The notes: generated by a model from the letters alone, not told the origin. Counted from the stretch's first letter, positions 1 to 6,958 are shown. The stretch: DNA of 7,368 bases from Ruminococcaceae bacterium UBA4306 (GCA_002394725.1 DGUQ01000126.1:25062-32429), one strand, 5' to 3'. A program made the numbers and translations.

Positions 1-2517
1 CTCAGCCATCAGCACCTCTACCCCATCGCCTCGCGCTGCGGCGTATTCGCGAAAACGGATATCCAGCCGCTGATCAATCAGGGCGCGACCAAGGCGGATA
101 TTGCCGCCTCCATCTATCAGGCGGTCGTCAACCAGACCGTCGGCGGACTGGCGCAGGGCAGAAGGATCGAGGGCAAGGTCATGTTCCTCGGCGGACCGCT
201 CCACTACTGCATGGGACTCAGGGAGCGCTTTGTCGAGACCCTGAAGCTCAGTGAAGAGAACGCGATCTTCCCCGGCTACGGACTGTACGCCGTGGCGATC
301 GGCGCGTCGCTCTACTCCGAGGACAGCGAGCTGATGGGCTATGACGAGCTGGTAAAGCGTCTCAAAGAAAGTATGAAGCACAAGGAGAGGGTCTCGACCC
401 TGCCTCCGCTCTTCAAGGATAAAAACGAATATCAGGCGTTCATCCGACGCCACACGCAAAACAGCGTCAAAACCGAATACGCCGGCGGCTATGAGGGCGA
501 CGCGTATATCGGCATCGACTGCGGCTCCACGACGACCAAGCTGGTCGTCATCACCGAGAGCTGCGACATCATCTACACCTACTACAGCTCTAACAAGGGC
601 AATCCCGTACAGATCGTTCAGGAACAGCTGACCAAGATCTATGACGAGTTCGGCGACAAGCTGACGATCCGCGGATGCGCTGTCACCGGCTACGGTGAGG
701 AGCTGATCAAACGCGCGTTCTCCATCGACTTCGGTCTGGTGGAAACGATGGCGCATTATACCGCCGCCAAATATTTTGACAAGGATGTCGACTTCATCCT
801 CGATATCGGCGGACAGGACATCAAATGCTTCAAGATCCGCAACAACAGTATCGACAGCATCATGCTCAACGAGGCTTGCTCCTCGGGCTGCGGCTCGTTC
901 ATCGAGACCTTCGCCCAGTCGATGGGCTACACGGTCGAGGAGTTCGCGCGGCAGGGACTGTTTTCCATGGCGCCGGTCGACCTCGGCACACGCTGTACGG
1001 TGTTCATGAATTCCTCCGTCAAGCAGGCGCAGAAGGACGGCGCGTCGGTGCAGGATATCTCGGCAGGACTCTCGCTGTCGGTCGTCAAAAACGCGATCTA
1101 CAAGGTCATCCGCGCCACGACCCCCGACGAACTGGGACAGAGGATCGTCGTGCAGGGCGGCACCTTCATGAATGACGCGGTGCTGCGCTGTTTTGAAAAG
1201 GAGATCGGGCGCGAGGTCGTGCGCCCCAATATCGCGGGACTGATGGGCGCGTTCGGCGCGGCGTTGTACGCGAAGGAACACCGTCCCAAGACCTCTTCTA
1301 TTCTGGACGCGGACGCGGTCAGAACGCTCAAGCACGAGAGCCGTTCGGCGGTATGCAAGGGCTGTACCAACAACTGCCGCCTGACGATCAACATCTTCAA
1401 CGGCAAGGATAAGCTCATCTCGGGCAACCAGTGCGAAAAGGGCGCAGGTATCACACTCCGTGACGATGAAAAGCTGCCGAATCTCTATGAATATAAACGT
1501 CAGCTGATCGAGGGATATCCGACATCGACCGACAAACCGACCAACCCTACGTCCCTTAGAAAAGAGCGGCTGAAAATCGGTCTGCCGATGGCGCTGGGCA
1601 TGTACGAGCTCTATCCGCTGTGGCATACCATTTTCTCTGAACTCGGCTTTGTGGTCATCGGCTCGGGCTTTTCGACACGCAAGCTGTATCAAAAGGGTCA
1701 GTTCTCCATCCCGTCCGACACCGTATGCTATCCCGCCAAGCTCATGCACGGTCATATCGAGACCCTGCTCGAGCAGGGTGTGGACGCGATCTTCTACCCC
1801 TGCCTGACCTATAATATCAATGAAAATAAGGGCGACAACTTCTATAACTGTCCTGTCGTCGCCTATTACTCCGAGCTGCTGCAGGGCAACATGGACTCAC
1901 TCAAACAAACCCGGTTCCTGTGCCCGTATCTGAACATCAACAGTGAAAAGGAGCTCAGCCGTGAGCTGACGCTCGTGTTGGCAAAGCACTTCGACTTTAT
2001 CAAGAGATCCGACGTCAATCGCGCGGTCAAGGCAGGGGCCGCCGAATATCGGGCGCACATGCGGCGCGTCTATGACGAGGGCGCACGTGCCGTGAAATTC
2101 GCGCGTGACAAAGGCAAGCGCATCATGATCCTTGCCGGCAGACCCTATCACATCGATCCCGAGATCTGTCACGGCATCGACAAGCTGGCGACCTCGCTGG
2201 GCTTTGTCGTCGTCAGCGAGGACAGCGTGACCGCCGACAAGGAACCGCCCACCCTCGGCGTACTCAACCAGTGGACCTATCACAGCCGTCTGTACGCGGC
2301 GGCGCAGTACGCGGCAGAGCATGACGACACCCAGCTCGTACAGCTGGTGTCCTTCGGCTGCGGCGTGGACGCGGTCACCACCGACGAGGTGCGCGCGATC
2401 CTTGAACGCAACAACAAATTATATACACAGATCAAGATCGACGAGATCACCAACCTCGGCGCGGTCAGGATACGCCTGCGCAGTTTGATCGGCGCATTAC
2501 AGGAAAGGGGGCGGTAA
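1..2517 (+). CDS. Acyl-CoA dehydratase activase-type ATPase with C-terminal DUF2229-like region (5' truncated by window)
   Basis: The family hydrolyses ATP to drive an electron from a [4Fe-4S] cluster into a dehydratase or reductase partner. The frame is open from base 1 to the TAA at 2515-2517, giving 838 residues. Residues 1 to about 110 are the end of a first BcrA/BadF/HgdC-type ASKHA domain, with a cluster-type Cys13 and the glycine turn at 64-65. A second ASKHA domain runs about 169-425: phosphate loop IGIDCGSTTTK from residue 170, Cys293 in ACSSGCGSF, Cys332 in TRCTVF, and GG at 386-387. By analogy with HgdC, Cys293 and Cys332 would hold the cluster; Cys297 is extra. A Cys motif follows (452, 455, 459, 478), then the DUF2229/COG3580-like part with SDTVCYPAK (Cys576), FYPC (Cys601), GRPYH (713) and FGCGVD (Cys787). 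The Met at 181 is internal, because the upstream residues belong to the domain. Relatives are about 1400 aa, so the N-terminal 40% is missing. The substrate is unknown. Confidence 0.9.
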   Translation, partial: LSHQHLYPIASRCGVFAKTDIQPLINQGATKADIAASIYQAVVNQTVGGLAQGRRIEGKVMFLGGPLHYCMGLRERFVETLKLSEENAIFPGYGLYAVAIGASLYSEDSELMGYDELVKRLKESMKHKERVSTLPPLFKDKNEYQAFIRRHTQNSVKTEYAGGYEGDAYIGIDCGSTTTKLVVITESCDIIYTYYSSNKGNPVQIVQEQLTKIYDEFGDKLTIRGCAVTGYGEELIKRAFSIDFGLVETMAHYTAAKYFDKDVDFILDIGGQDIKCFKIRNNSIDSIMLNEACSSGCGSFIETFAQSMGYTVEEFARQGLFSMAPVDLGTRCTVFMNSSVKQAQKDGASVQDISAGLSLSVVKNAIYKVIRATTPDELGQRIVVQGGTFMNDAVLRCFEKEIGREVVRPNIAGLMGAFGAALYAKEHRPKTSSILDADAVRTLKHESRSAVCKGCTNNCRLTINIFNGKDKLISGNQCEKGAGITLRDDEKLPNLYEYKRQLIEGYPTSTDKPTNPTSLRKERLKIGLPMALGMYELYPLWHTIFSELGFVVIGSGFSTRKLYQKGQFSIPSDTVCYPAKLMHGHIETLLEQGVDAIFYPCLTYNINENKGDNFYNCPVVAYYSELLQGNMDSLKQTRFLCPYLNINSEKELSRELTLVLAKHFDFIKRSDVNRAVKAGAAEYRAHMRRVYDEGARAVKFARDKGKRIMILAGRPYHIDPEICHGIDKLATSLGFVVVSEDSVTADKEPPTLGVLNQWTYHSRLYAAAQYAAEHDDTQLVQLVSFGCGVDAVTTDEVRAILERNNKLYTQIKIDEITNLGAVRIRLRSLIGALQERGR
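2501..2510 (+). promoter_or_regulatory. Ribosome binding site for the 2519 gene
   Basis: A purine run, AGGAAAGGGG, lies inside the last codons of the upstream activase gene, 8 bases before the ATG at 2519. Stop and start are separated by a single base. This supports the ATG as the real start and suggests translational coupling. Confidence 0.7.
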
Positions 2518-2518
2518 C

Positions 2519-3772
2519 ATGTCGGCCGCAAAAGCGGATTATGTAAAATTCACCAAAGAAATGCGGGACGAATACACCATCCTCGTCCCCACCATGCTGC
2601 CTATCCACTTCAAGCTGATCTCCAACGTTTTGGTGCGCTACGGCTACAAGATCGACTTCCTTGAGGATGTTGACGGCAACATCAAGGAGTCGGGTCTGCG
2701 CTATGTCCACAACGACACCTGTTATCCGGCGCTGTTGGTCATCGGACAGCTGATCAACGCGGTCGAGTCGGGACGCTACGACAAGGACAAGGTCGCCCTG
2801 CTGATCACCCAGACGGGCGGCGGATGCCGTGCCTCCAACTACATCTACTTACTGCGCAAGGCGCTGAAAAAGGCAGGCTACGGGCACATCCCCGTCATCT
2901 CGCTGAATTTCAATATGATCGAGAAGCACCCGGGCTTTAGCCTGACAGTACCGATGCTGTACCGCATGCTGTACTGCGCGTTCTACGGCGATCTGATGAT
3001 GCTGATGGCAAACCAGTGCCGTCCGTATGAAAAGCACAAGGGCGACACCGATCGCGTGGTCAGAAAGTGGGTCAACCGTCTGCTTGACGAAAGCTCCCAC
3101 AGCTCCACCATGCGCTATAGCCACGTCAAGAAGAATTATCGTCTGATCGCGGACGACTTCAACAGGATCCTCGGCGATACGCCGCGCGACAAGGTCAAGG
3201 TCGGTATCGTCGGCGAGATCTATGTCAAGTTCTCCCCCTTGGGCAACAACAATCTGGAGCAATTCCTGCTCAAAGAGAATGTCGAGCCCGTCATCCCGGG
3301 TTTTGTCGACTTTTGTTTATACTGCGTTTATAACGGTCTGGTCGATTATGACCTGTACCGCATCCGTCCCTTCAAGGCGTTCGGCTCCAGGTTCCTGTAC
3401 CGTTTTTTGCTGAAAAAACAGCGCTACATCCGCAGGATGATGCAGGAGTATTATCCGAACTTCATGCCGATGGCGGATTTTGATGAAACACAAAAACGCG
3501 TCAAGGGCTACATCAATCAAGGCGCGAAGATGGGCGAAGGATGGCTTTTGACAGCCGAAATGCTTGAGCTGATCAGCGAGGGTGTGAATAATATCATCTG
3601 TACCCAGCCGTTCGGCTGCCTGCCCAACCACATCGCCGGCAAGGGCATGATGAAGCCGATCAAGGAGCGTAACCCTGGCGTGAACATCGTCGCCATCGAC
3701 TACGACCCCGGCGCGACCGCGATCAATCAGGAGAACCGCATCAAGCTGATGCTGTCCAACGCGGAGCGCTGA
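2519..3772 (+). CDS. 2-hydroxyacyl-CoA dehydratase superfamily protein (COG3581-like partner of the activase)
   Basis: This 417-residue cytosolic protein has no signal peptide or membrane segment. It resembles the HgdA/HgdB-like superfamily, whose members bind a [4Fe-4S] or double-cubane cluster and receive electrons from an ASKHA activase. Visible motifs are NDTCYPA (Cys68), QTGGGCRASNY (Cys103), GEIYVKFSP (232-240), CLYC (Cys266, Cys269), CTQPFGCLPNH (Cys361, Cys367) and the terminal DYDPGATAINQENR. Further cysteines lie at 153 and 167. Cys68, Cys103 and Cys367 are the most plausible cluster ligands by position and glycine/proline context; this is inference. It starts one base after the activase stop and ends two bases before the decarboxylase start, so the three are probably co-transcribed. 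Only one dehydratase-type subunit is present, whereas classical 2-hydroxyacyl-CoA dehydratases have two. A conventional CoA-ester dehydratase is therefore not established, and an ATP-driven reductase is an alternative. Family assignment is good; reaction unknown. Confidence 0.85.
   Translation: MSAAKADYVKFTKEMRDEYTILVPTMLPIHFKLISNVLVRYGYKIDFLEDVDGNIKESGLRYVHNDTCYPALLVIGQLINAVESGRYDKDKVALLITQTGGGCRASNYIYLLRKALKKAGYGHIPVISLNFNMIEKHPGFSLTVPMLYRMLYCAFYGDLMMLMANQCRPYEKHKGDTDRVVRKWVNRLLDESSHSSTMRYSHVKKNYRLIADDFNRILGDTPRDKVKVGIVGEIYVKFSPLGNNNLEQFLLKENVEPVIPGFVDFCLYCVYNGLVDYDLYRIRPFKAFGSRFLYRFLLKKQRYIRRMMQEYYPNFMPMADFDETQKRVKGYINQGAKMGEGWLLTAEMLELISEGVNNIICTQPFGCLPNHIAGKGMMKPIKERNPGVNIVAIDYDPGATAINQENRIKLMLSNAER
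3763..3766 (+). promoter_or_regulatory. Ribosome binding site for the decarboxylase
   Basis: GGAG lies 8 bases before the ATG at 3775, inside the final codons of the upstream gene. It fixes the start and gives a two-base intergenic gap, fitting coupled translation. Confidence 0.6.
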
Positions 3773-3774
3773 CT

Positions 3775-5163
3775 ATGCTGTACGAAAACTTGAAAGCGTA
3801 CGTAAGCAGCGACGCTTATCCGTTCCACATGCCGGGTCATAAAAGAATACAGGTAAGCGGTCTTTCCGCTACTATCGATATCACAGAGATCGACGGCTTT
3901 GACAATCTGCACGACTCCCGTGGGTGTCTTTCGGATTTGCAGAAGAACGCCGCCGGACTGTTCGGCTCACGTCACGCGTTCGCGCTGGTGAACGGCTCGA
4001 CCGTCGGGATCCTCGCGGCGGTACGCGCGATGACAAAAGACGGCGACCGTGTGCTGATCGCGCGTAACAGTCATATGGCGGTCTATCACGCCGCCGAGCT
4101 GTGCCGGCTGAATACGGAATATATCCTGCCCGACACGGTCGACGGGCTCGGGATCTTCGCTTCGATCTCTCCCGAATCGGTCGAGCGGATGCTGCACGCG
4201 CATCCCGATACCTCTTTGGTCGTCATCACCTCCCCCACCTATGAGGGTGTGGTGTCGGATATCAATAGCATCGCCGCGATCTGTCACCGATACGGCGCGA
4301 GATTGTTGGTCGATGAGGCGCACGGCGCGCATTTTCCGTTCTCGGATCGATTCCCGAAAAGCGCTGTCCCATGCGGCGCCGACGCGGCTGTGACCAGCCT
4401 GCACAAGACGCTGCCTGCCATGACGCAAACAGCGCTGCTGCTGACAAACGACGATGGTTTGTCGAAAAAAATGCAGCGACAGCTCTCTGTTTTTGAAACG
4501 AGCAGCCCGTCCTATGTACTGCTCGCGTCCATTGACCGCTGTCTGACTTTTTTGGAGAACAGCAAAGACGCTTTTGACGCGTATGCCAAACGTCTCGACG
4601 CGTTTTACCAAGCCGCAAAAGCATTGCGTCATCTGTCCCTTGCGCATGACGAGCTGTTGCGCGCCGAGAATGTGTTTGACTTCGATATCGGCAAGCTCTG
4701 TATCTTCGGCAACGGCTGTATGAGCGGCAAGGAGCTTATGGATATTTTGCGATCGGACTTTCACCTCGAGCTTGAAATGGCGCTCGGTGAATACGCGCTT
4801 GCGATGACGTCCGTATGCGATACCGACGAGGGCTTTGACCGCCTGAGCAACGCGCTTATCGCGATCGACAGCAGGTGCATACGATCGGATCATCCGACCG
4901 CTGTCACCTCCTCTCCCCTGCCGCAAAGGCGATATACCATCAGCGAGGCTTTGGAGCAGGACGGCGAGATGTGCAATATTGATCATGCAGAGGGCAGGAT
5001 CTCACGCGAATATATCCGCGCTTATCCTCCGGGCATCCCGATCATCGTACCGGGTGAAGTGATCGACCGCGAGGTGCTCTCCCAACTCAGGGCTTTGAAG
5101 GCGGCAGGGAATGAGATCATCACCGATCATTCCGCCTTTCCCCTAATTTCAATAATCAGTTGA
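3775..5163 (+). CDS. Orn/Lys/Arg decarboxylase family PLP-dependent enzyme (fold type I)
   Basis: Members use pyridoxal phosphate to decarboxylate arginine, lysine or ornithine to agmatine, cadaverine or putrescine. At 462 residues this is the short form typical of Gram-positives (Bacillus SpeA/YaaO-like), without the N-terminal response-regulator-like wing of the long enterobacterial enzymes. The start has the family signature YPFHMPGHKR (15-24). NGSTVGI (73-79) is the PLP phosphate region, and SPTYEGV (153-159) matches the family. VDEAHGAHF (179-187) carries Asp180 for the pyridine nitrogen and the ring-stacking region. SLHKTLPA (208-215) gives Lys211 as the Schiff-base lysine. The C-terminal wing keeps YPPGIPIIVPGE (417-428). 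All key residues are present, so it should be active. Substrate cannot be fixed from sequence. It is the third gene of the tight cluster, and no thymidylate kinase or DNA polymerase gene, a frequent neighbour in Firmicutes, follows. Its stop codon lies inside the next promoter. Confidence 0.9.
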   Translation: MLYENLKAYVSSDAYPFHMPGHKRIQVSGLSATIDITEIDGFDNLHDSRGCLSDLQKNAAGLFGSRHAFALVNGSTVGILAAVRAMTKDGDRVLIARNSHMAVYHAAELCRLNTEYILPDTVDGLGIFASISPESVERMLHAHPDTSLVVITSPTYEGVVSDINSIAAICHRYGARLLVDEAHGAHFPFSDRFPKSAVPCGADAAVTSLHKTLPAMTQTALLLTNDDGLSKKMQRQLSVFETSSPSYVLLASIDRCLTFLENSKDAFDAYAKRLDAFYQAAKALRHLSLAHDELLRAENVFDFDIGKLCIFGNGCMSGKELMDILRSDFHLELEMALGEYALAMTSVCDTDEGFDRLSNALIAIDSRCIRSDHPTAVTSSPLPQRRYTISEALEQDGEMCNIDHAEGRISREYIRAYPPGIPIIVPGEVIDREVLSQLRALKAAGNEIITDHSAFPLISIIS

Positions 5164-5188
5164 CAAAGCACGCACCGCGTGTTAGAAT
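5160..5188 (+). promoter_or_regulatory. Sigma-A-type promoter of the SCIFF locus
   Basis: A perfect -35 TTGACA (5160-5165) and a near-consensus -10 TAGAAT (5183-5188) are 17 bases apart, placing the transcript start near 5195. The -35 overlaps the TGA of the decarboxylase. No terminator separates the two, so read-through from upstream is also likely. Confidence 0.8.
5169..5181 (+). promoter_or_regulatory. Possible operator dyad in the scfA promoter spacer
   Basis: CACGC (5169-5173) and GCGTG (5177-5181) form an inverted repeat with a three-base centre, lying between the -35 and -10 boxes. A bound repressor here would block polymerase. The arms are only 5 bp, so chance is possible, and no regulator gene is in the window. 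Confidence 0.35.
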
Positions 5189-5203
5189 ATATCCATATAA
5201 ATC

Positions 5204-5209
5204 AAGGAG
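5204..5209 (+). promoter_or_regulatory. Ribosome binding site for scfA
   Basis: AAGGAG lies nine bases before the ATG at 5219. It is a strong Shine-Dalgarno and confirms the start of this small gene. Confidence 0.8.
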
Positions 5210-5218
5210 TTGACAATT

Positions 5219-5371
5219 ATGAAAAGAATCCGGACGATCGAGACTCGTGATCTTCAGAAGAGCGTAAAGACCGGCGGCTGCGGCGAATGCCAGACCTCCT
5301 GCCAGTCCGCTTGCAAAACTTCCTGCGGTGTTGCCAACCAGCAGTGCGAGAAGTGCCTCAGCGAGAAGTAA
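5219..5371 (+). CDS. scfA: SCIFF ranthipeptide precursor (six-cysteines-in-forty-five family), seven-cysteine variant
   Basis: This 50-residue RiPP precursor is modified by the downstream radical SAM enzyme. The leader, MKRIRTIETRDLQKSVKTGG, matches the family pattern (I-x-T-x-x-L-Q-x-S) recognised by the maturase's N-terminal recognition domain. The core begins CGECQTSCQSACKTSC, the family's near-invariant signature. Cysteines are at 21, 24, 28, 32, 36, 43 and 46. The usual peptide is about 45-46 residues and has only the first six; here EKCLSEK extends the tail and adds Cys46. In the characterised Clostridium thermocellum homologue CteA the thioether joins Cys32 to Thr37 (from memory). Here residue 37 is Gly, so the acceptor would have to differ. 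The gene has its own promoter, a strong ribosome site, and a structured gap before the maturase gene. No peptidase or exporter gene lies within the window. Confidence 0.93.
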   Translation: MKRIRTIETRDLQKSVKTGGCGECQTSCQSACKTSCGVANQQCEKCLSEK

Positions 5372-5386
5372 TTACGTCTGAACACA

Positions 5387-5436
5387 ATAAGGAATTTTCA
5401 GCCGTTATACCGCCAAGGTCTGACGGCTTTCCTTAT
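5387..5436 (+). terminator. Imperfect hairpin after scfA; possible attenuator or leaky terminator
   Basis: ATAAGGAA (5387-5394) pairs perfectly with TTCCTTAT (5429-5436). After a five-base bulge on the 5' side, AGCCGT (5400-5405) pairs with ACGGCT (5423-5428), and ACC (5409-5411) can pair with GGT (5417-5419) in the loop. The inner GC stem is followed by UUUCCUUAU, a poor U-tract, so termination would be partial at best. This fits making more precursor than maturase mRNA, or protecting the scfA 3' end. The fold is inferred from complementarity only. Confidence 0.6.
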
Positions 5437-5460
5437 GCCGATTCACATTACAAGGCTCCG

Positions 5461-5487
5461 TGACACGTATGTCGTACATGCGTGTCA
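5461..5487 (+). repeat. 12-bp inverted repeat upstream of scfB
   Basis: TGACACGTATGT (5461-5472) and ACATGCGTGTCA (5476-5487) are complementary except for one T/G position that would be a U-G wobble in RNA. The loop is three bases, CGT. A further GGCT (5454-5457) and AGCC (5489-5492) extend the stem. No U-run follows, so it is not an intrinsic terminator. It ends 26 bases before the scfB ribosome site. It could be an mRNA-stabilising or processing hairpin, or a DNA operator; the sequence does not decide. Confidence 0.65.
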
Positions 5488-5513
5488 AAGCCGAAGTAAT
5501 CTCAACCGATCAC

Positions 5514-5518
5514 GGAGG
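5514..5518 (+). promoter_or_regulatory. Ribosome binding site for scfB
   Basis: GGAGG lies five bases before the ATG at 5524. It is strong and sets the start so that the whole N-terminal recognition domain is included. Confidence 0.8.
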
Positions 5519-5523
5519 AACTT

Positions 5524-6900
5524 ATGATACACCGTTACAAACTCAACGGCTACAACATCGTCCTCGATGTTTTCAGCGGCAGCGTCCATGTGGTGGACGA
5601 TCTGGCGTATGATATCATCGGGATGTACGAGGATACGGACAAAGACGGCATCATCGCCGAAATGCTCGAACGATATGCCGATGACGATACGGTCGATGAA
5701 GCCGAGATTTGCGACTGCATCGACGATATCGAGGAGCTGAAAGAACAAGGCAGGCTGTTCACCGCCGACGATTACGCGGATCTTGCCTTTGACTTCAAGG
5801 CGCGCAATACCGTCATCAAGGCGCTGTGTCTGCACGTTGCGCACACCTGTAATCTCAACTGCGAATACTGCTTTGCGAGCCAGGGCAAGTATCACGGCGA
5901 CAGAGCGCTGATGAGCTTTGAGGTCGCCAAGCAGGCGATCGACTTCTTGATCGAGCATTCGGGCTCCAGAAGAAATCTGGAGATCGACTTCTTCGGCGGA
6001 GAACCCCTGATGAACTTTGACGTTGTCAAAAAGATCACCGCCTATTGCAGAAGCATCGAGAAGGAGAAGGGCAAGAACTTCCGCTTTACCCTGACCACCA
6101 ACGGCGTTCTGCTCGACGACCAGGTGATCGACTTCGCCAACAAGGAATGTCACAATGTCGTGCTCAGCCTTGACGGCAGAAAAGATGTGCATGACCGCCT
6201 GAGAAAAACCGTCAACGGCAACGGCAGTTATGACCTCATCGTTCCGAAGTTCCAACACTTTGTAAAAAGGCGCGGCAACAAGGGCTACTACATCCGCGGC
6301 ACCTTCACCCACAACAACACCGATTTTACCAACGACATCTTCCACATGGCTGACCTCGGCTTTACGGAGCTTTCGATGGAACCGGTGGTGTGCCCACCCG
6401 ATGACCCGTATGCCCTGACCTATGACGATCTGCCTGTGCTCTTTGAGCAATATGAGCTCCTCGCCAAGGATATGCTCAGAAGAGAAAAGGAAGGCAAGCC
6501 CATCACCTTCTACCATTACATGCTCGATCTGAACGAGGGTCCGTGTATCTACAAGCGCATCTCAGGCTGCGGCTCAGGTACGGAGTACATGGCGGTCACC
6601 CCGTGGGGCGATCTCTACCCCTGCCACCAGTTCGTCGGCAATCCCGAGTATCTCTTGGGCAACGTCTATGACGGCGTAACCAATCCCAAGGTGCAGGATG
6701 AATTCAAGCTGTGCAACGCCTATGCCCGTCCCGACTGCAAGGATTGCTGGGCAAAGCTGTATTGCTCCGGCGGCTGTGCCGCGAACGCGTATCACGCGAC
6801 GGGCTCTGTCACCGGTACCTATCAATATGGCTGCGAGCTATTCAAGAAGCGCATCGAATGCGCGATCATGATGAAGGTGGCGCAGGCGCAGAGCGATTGA
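5524..6900 (+). CDS. scfB: Radical SAM/SPASM thioether-forming SCIFF peptide maturase
   Basis: The enzyme uses S-adenosylmethionine and a reduced [4Fe-4S] cluster to make a radical on the ScfA peptide, joining a cysteine sulfur to another residue (ranthipeptide thioether). At 458 residues it matches the usual CteB length of about 450. Residues 1-90 form the peptide-recognition (RRE/PqqD-like) domain, beginning MIHRYKLNGYNIVLDV. The radical SAM motif CX3CX2C is Cys109, Cys113 and Cys116 (CNLNCEYC), followed by GGEP (158-161) for SAM binding and TTNG (191-194). The SPASM domain has Cys341, Cys349, a GX4C turn ending at Cys367, then Cys397, Cys405, Cys408, Cys414, Cys418 and Cys437, enough for two auxiliary [4Fe-4S] clusters. 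All expected cysteines are present. It lies 152 bases after its substrate gene, without a clear promoter of its own, and ends 18 bases before a strong terminator. Cytosolic and oxygen-sensitive. Confidence 0.95.
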   Translation: MIHRYKLNGYNIVLDVFSGSVHVVDDLAYDIIGMYEDTDKDGIIAEMLERYADDDTVDEAEICDCIDDIEELKEQGRLFTADDYADLAFDFKARNTVIKALCLHVAHTCNLNCEYCFASQGKYHGDRALMSFEVAKQAIDFLIEHSGSRRNLEIDFFGGEPLMNFDVVKKITAYCRSIEKEKGKNFRFTLTTNGVLLDDQVIDFANKECHNVVLSLDGRKDVHDRLRKTVNGNGSYDLIVPKFQHFVKRRGNKGYYIRGTFTHNNTDFTNDIFHMADLGFTELSMEPVVCPPDDPYALTYDDLPVLFEQYELLAKDMLRREKEGKPITFYHYMLDLNEGPCIYKRISGCGSGTEYMAVTPWGDLYPCHQFVGNPEYLLGNVYDGVTNPKVQDEFKLCNAYARPDCKDCWAKLYCSGGCAANAYHATGSVTGTYQYGCELFKKRIECAIMMKVAQAQSD

Positions 6901-6918
6901 CCGATAGAAACATGAGAT

Positions 6919-6958
6919 AAAGCAGCACTGTAACGCTCAAAATACGGTGCTGCTTTTT
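6919..6958 (+). terminator. Intrinsic terminator of the SCIFF operon
   Basis: AAAGCAGCACTGTA (6919-6932) pairs with TACGGTGCTGCTTT (6943-6956), with one U-G wobble and a ten-base loop. The stem runs into a five-T tract (6954-6958). It begins 18 bases after the scfB stop, so the transcript ends here and scfB is the last gene. Confidence 0.88.

Noticed and set aside
181..183. ATG as the start of the activase gene
   Set aside because: The frame is open upstream to base 1, and those residues (including RCGVFAKTD) belong to the same ASKHA domain, so the start lies outside the window.
3967..4986. 339-codon minus-strand reading frame opposite the decarboxylase
   Set aside because: It mirrors a well-conserved gene in GC-rich DNA where antisense frames stay open by codon bias; its translation shows no recognisable motif.
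5461..5487. Hairpin before scfB as an intrinsic terminator
   Set aside because: AAAGCCGAAG follows the stem with no T-run, so rho-independent termination is unlikely.
5440..5513. Separate promoter directly upstream of scfB
   Set aside because: No -35/-10 pair with acceptable spacing was found; TTACAA at 5448-5453 has no matching -10 about 17 bases later.
5485..6516. 343-codon minus-strand reading frame opposite scfB
   Set aside because: It is antisense to a certain radical SAM gene, and its translation has a composition typical of complemented codons with no family motif.
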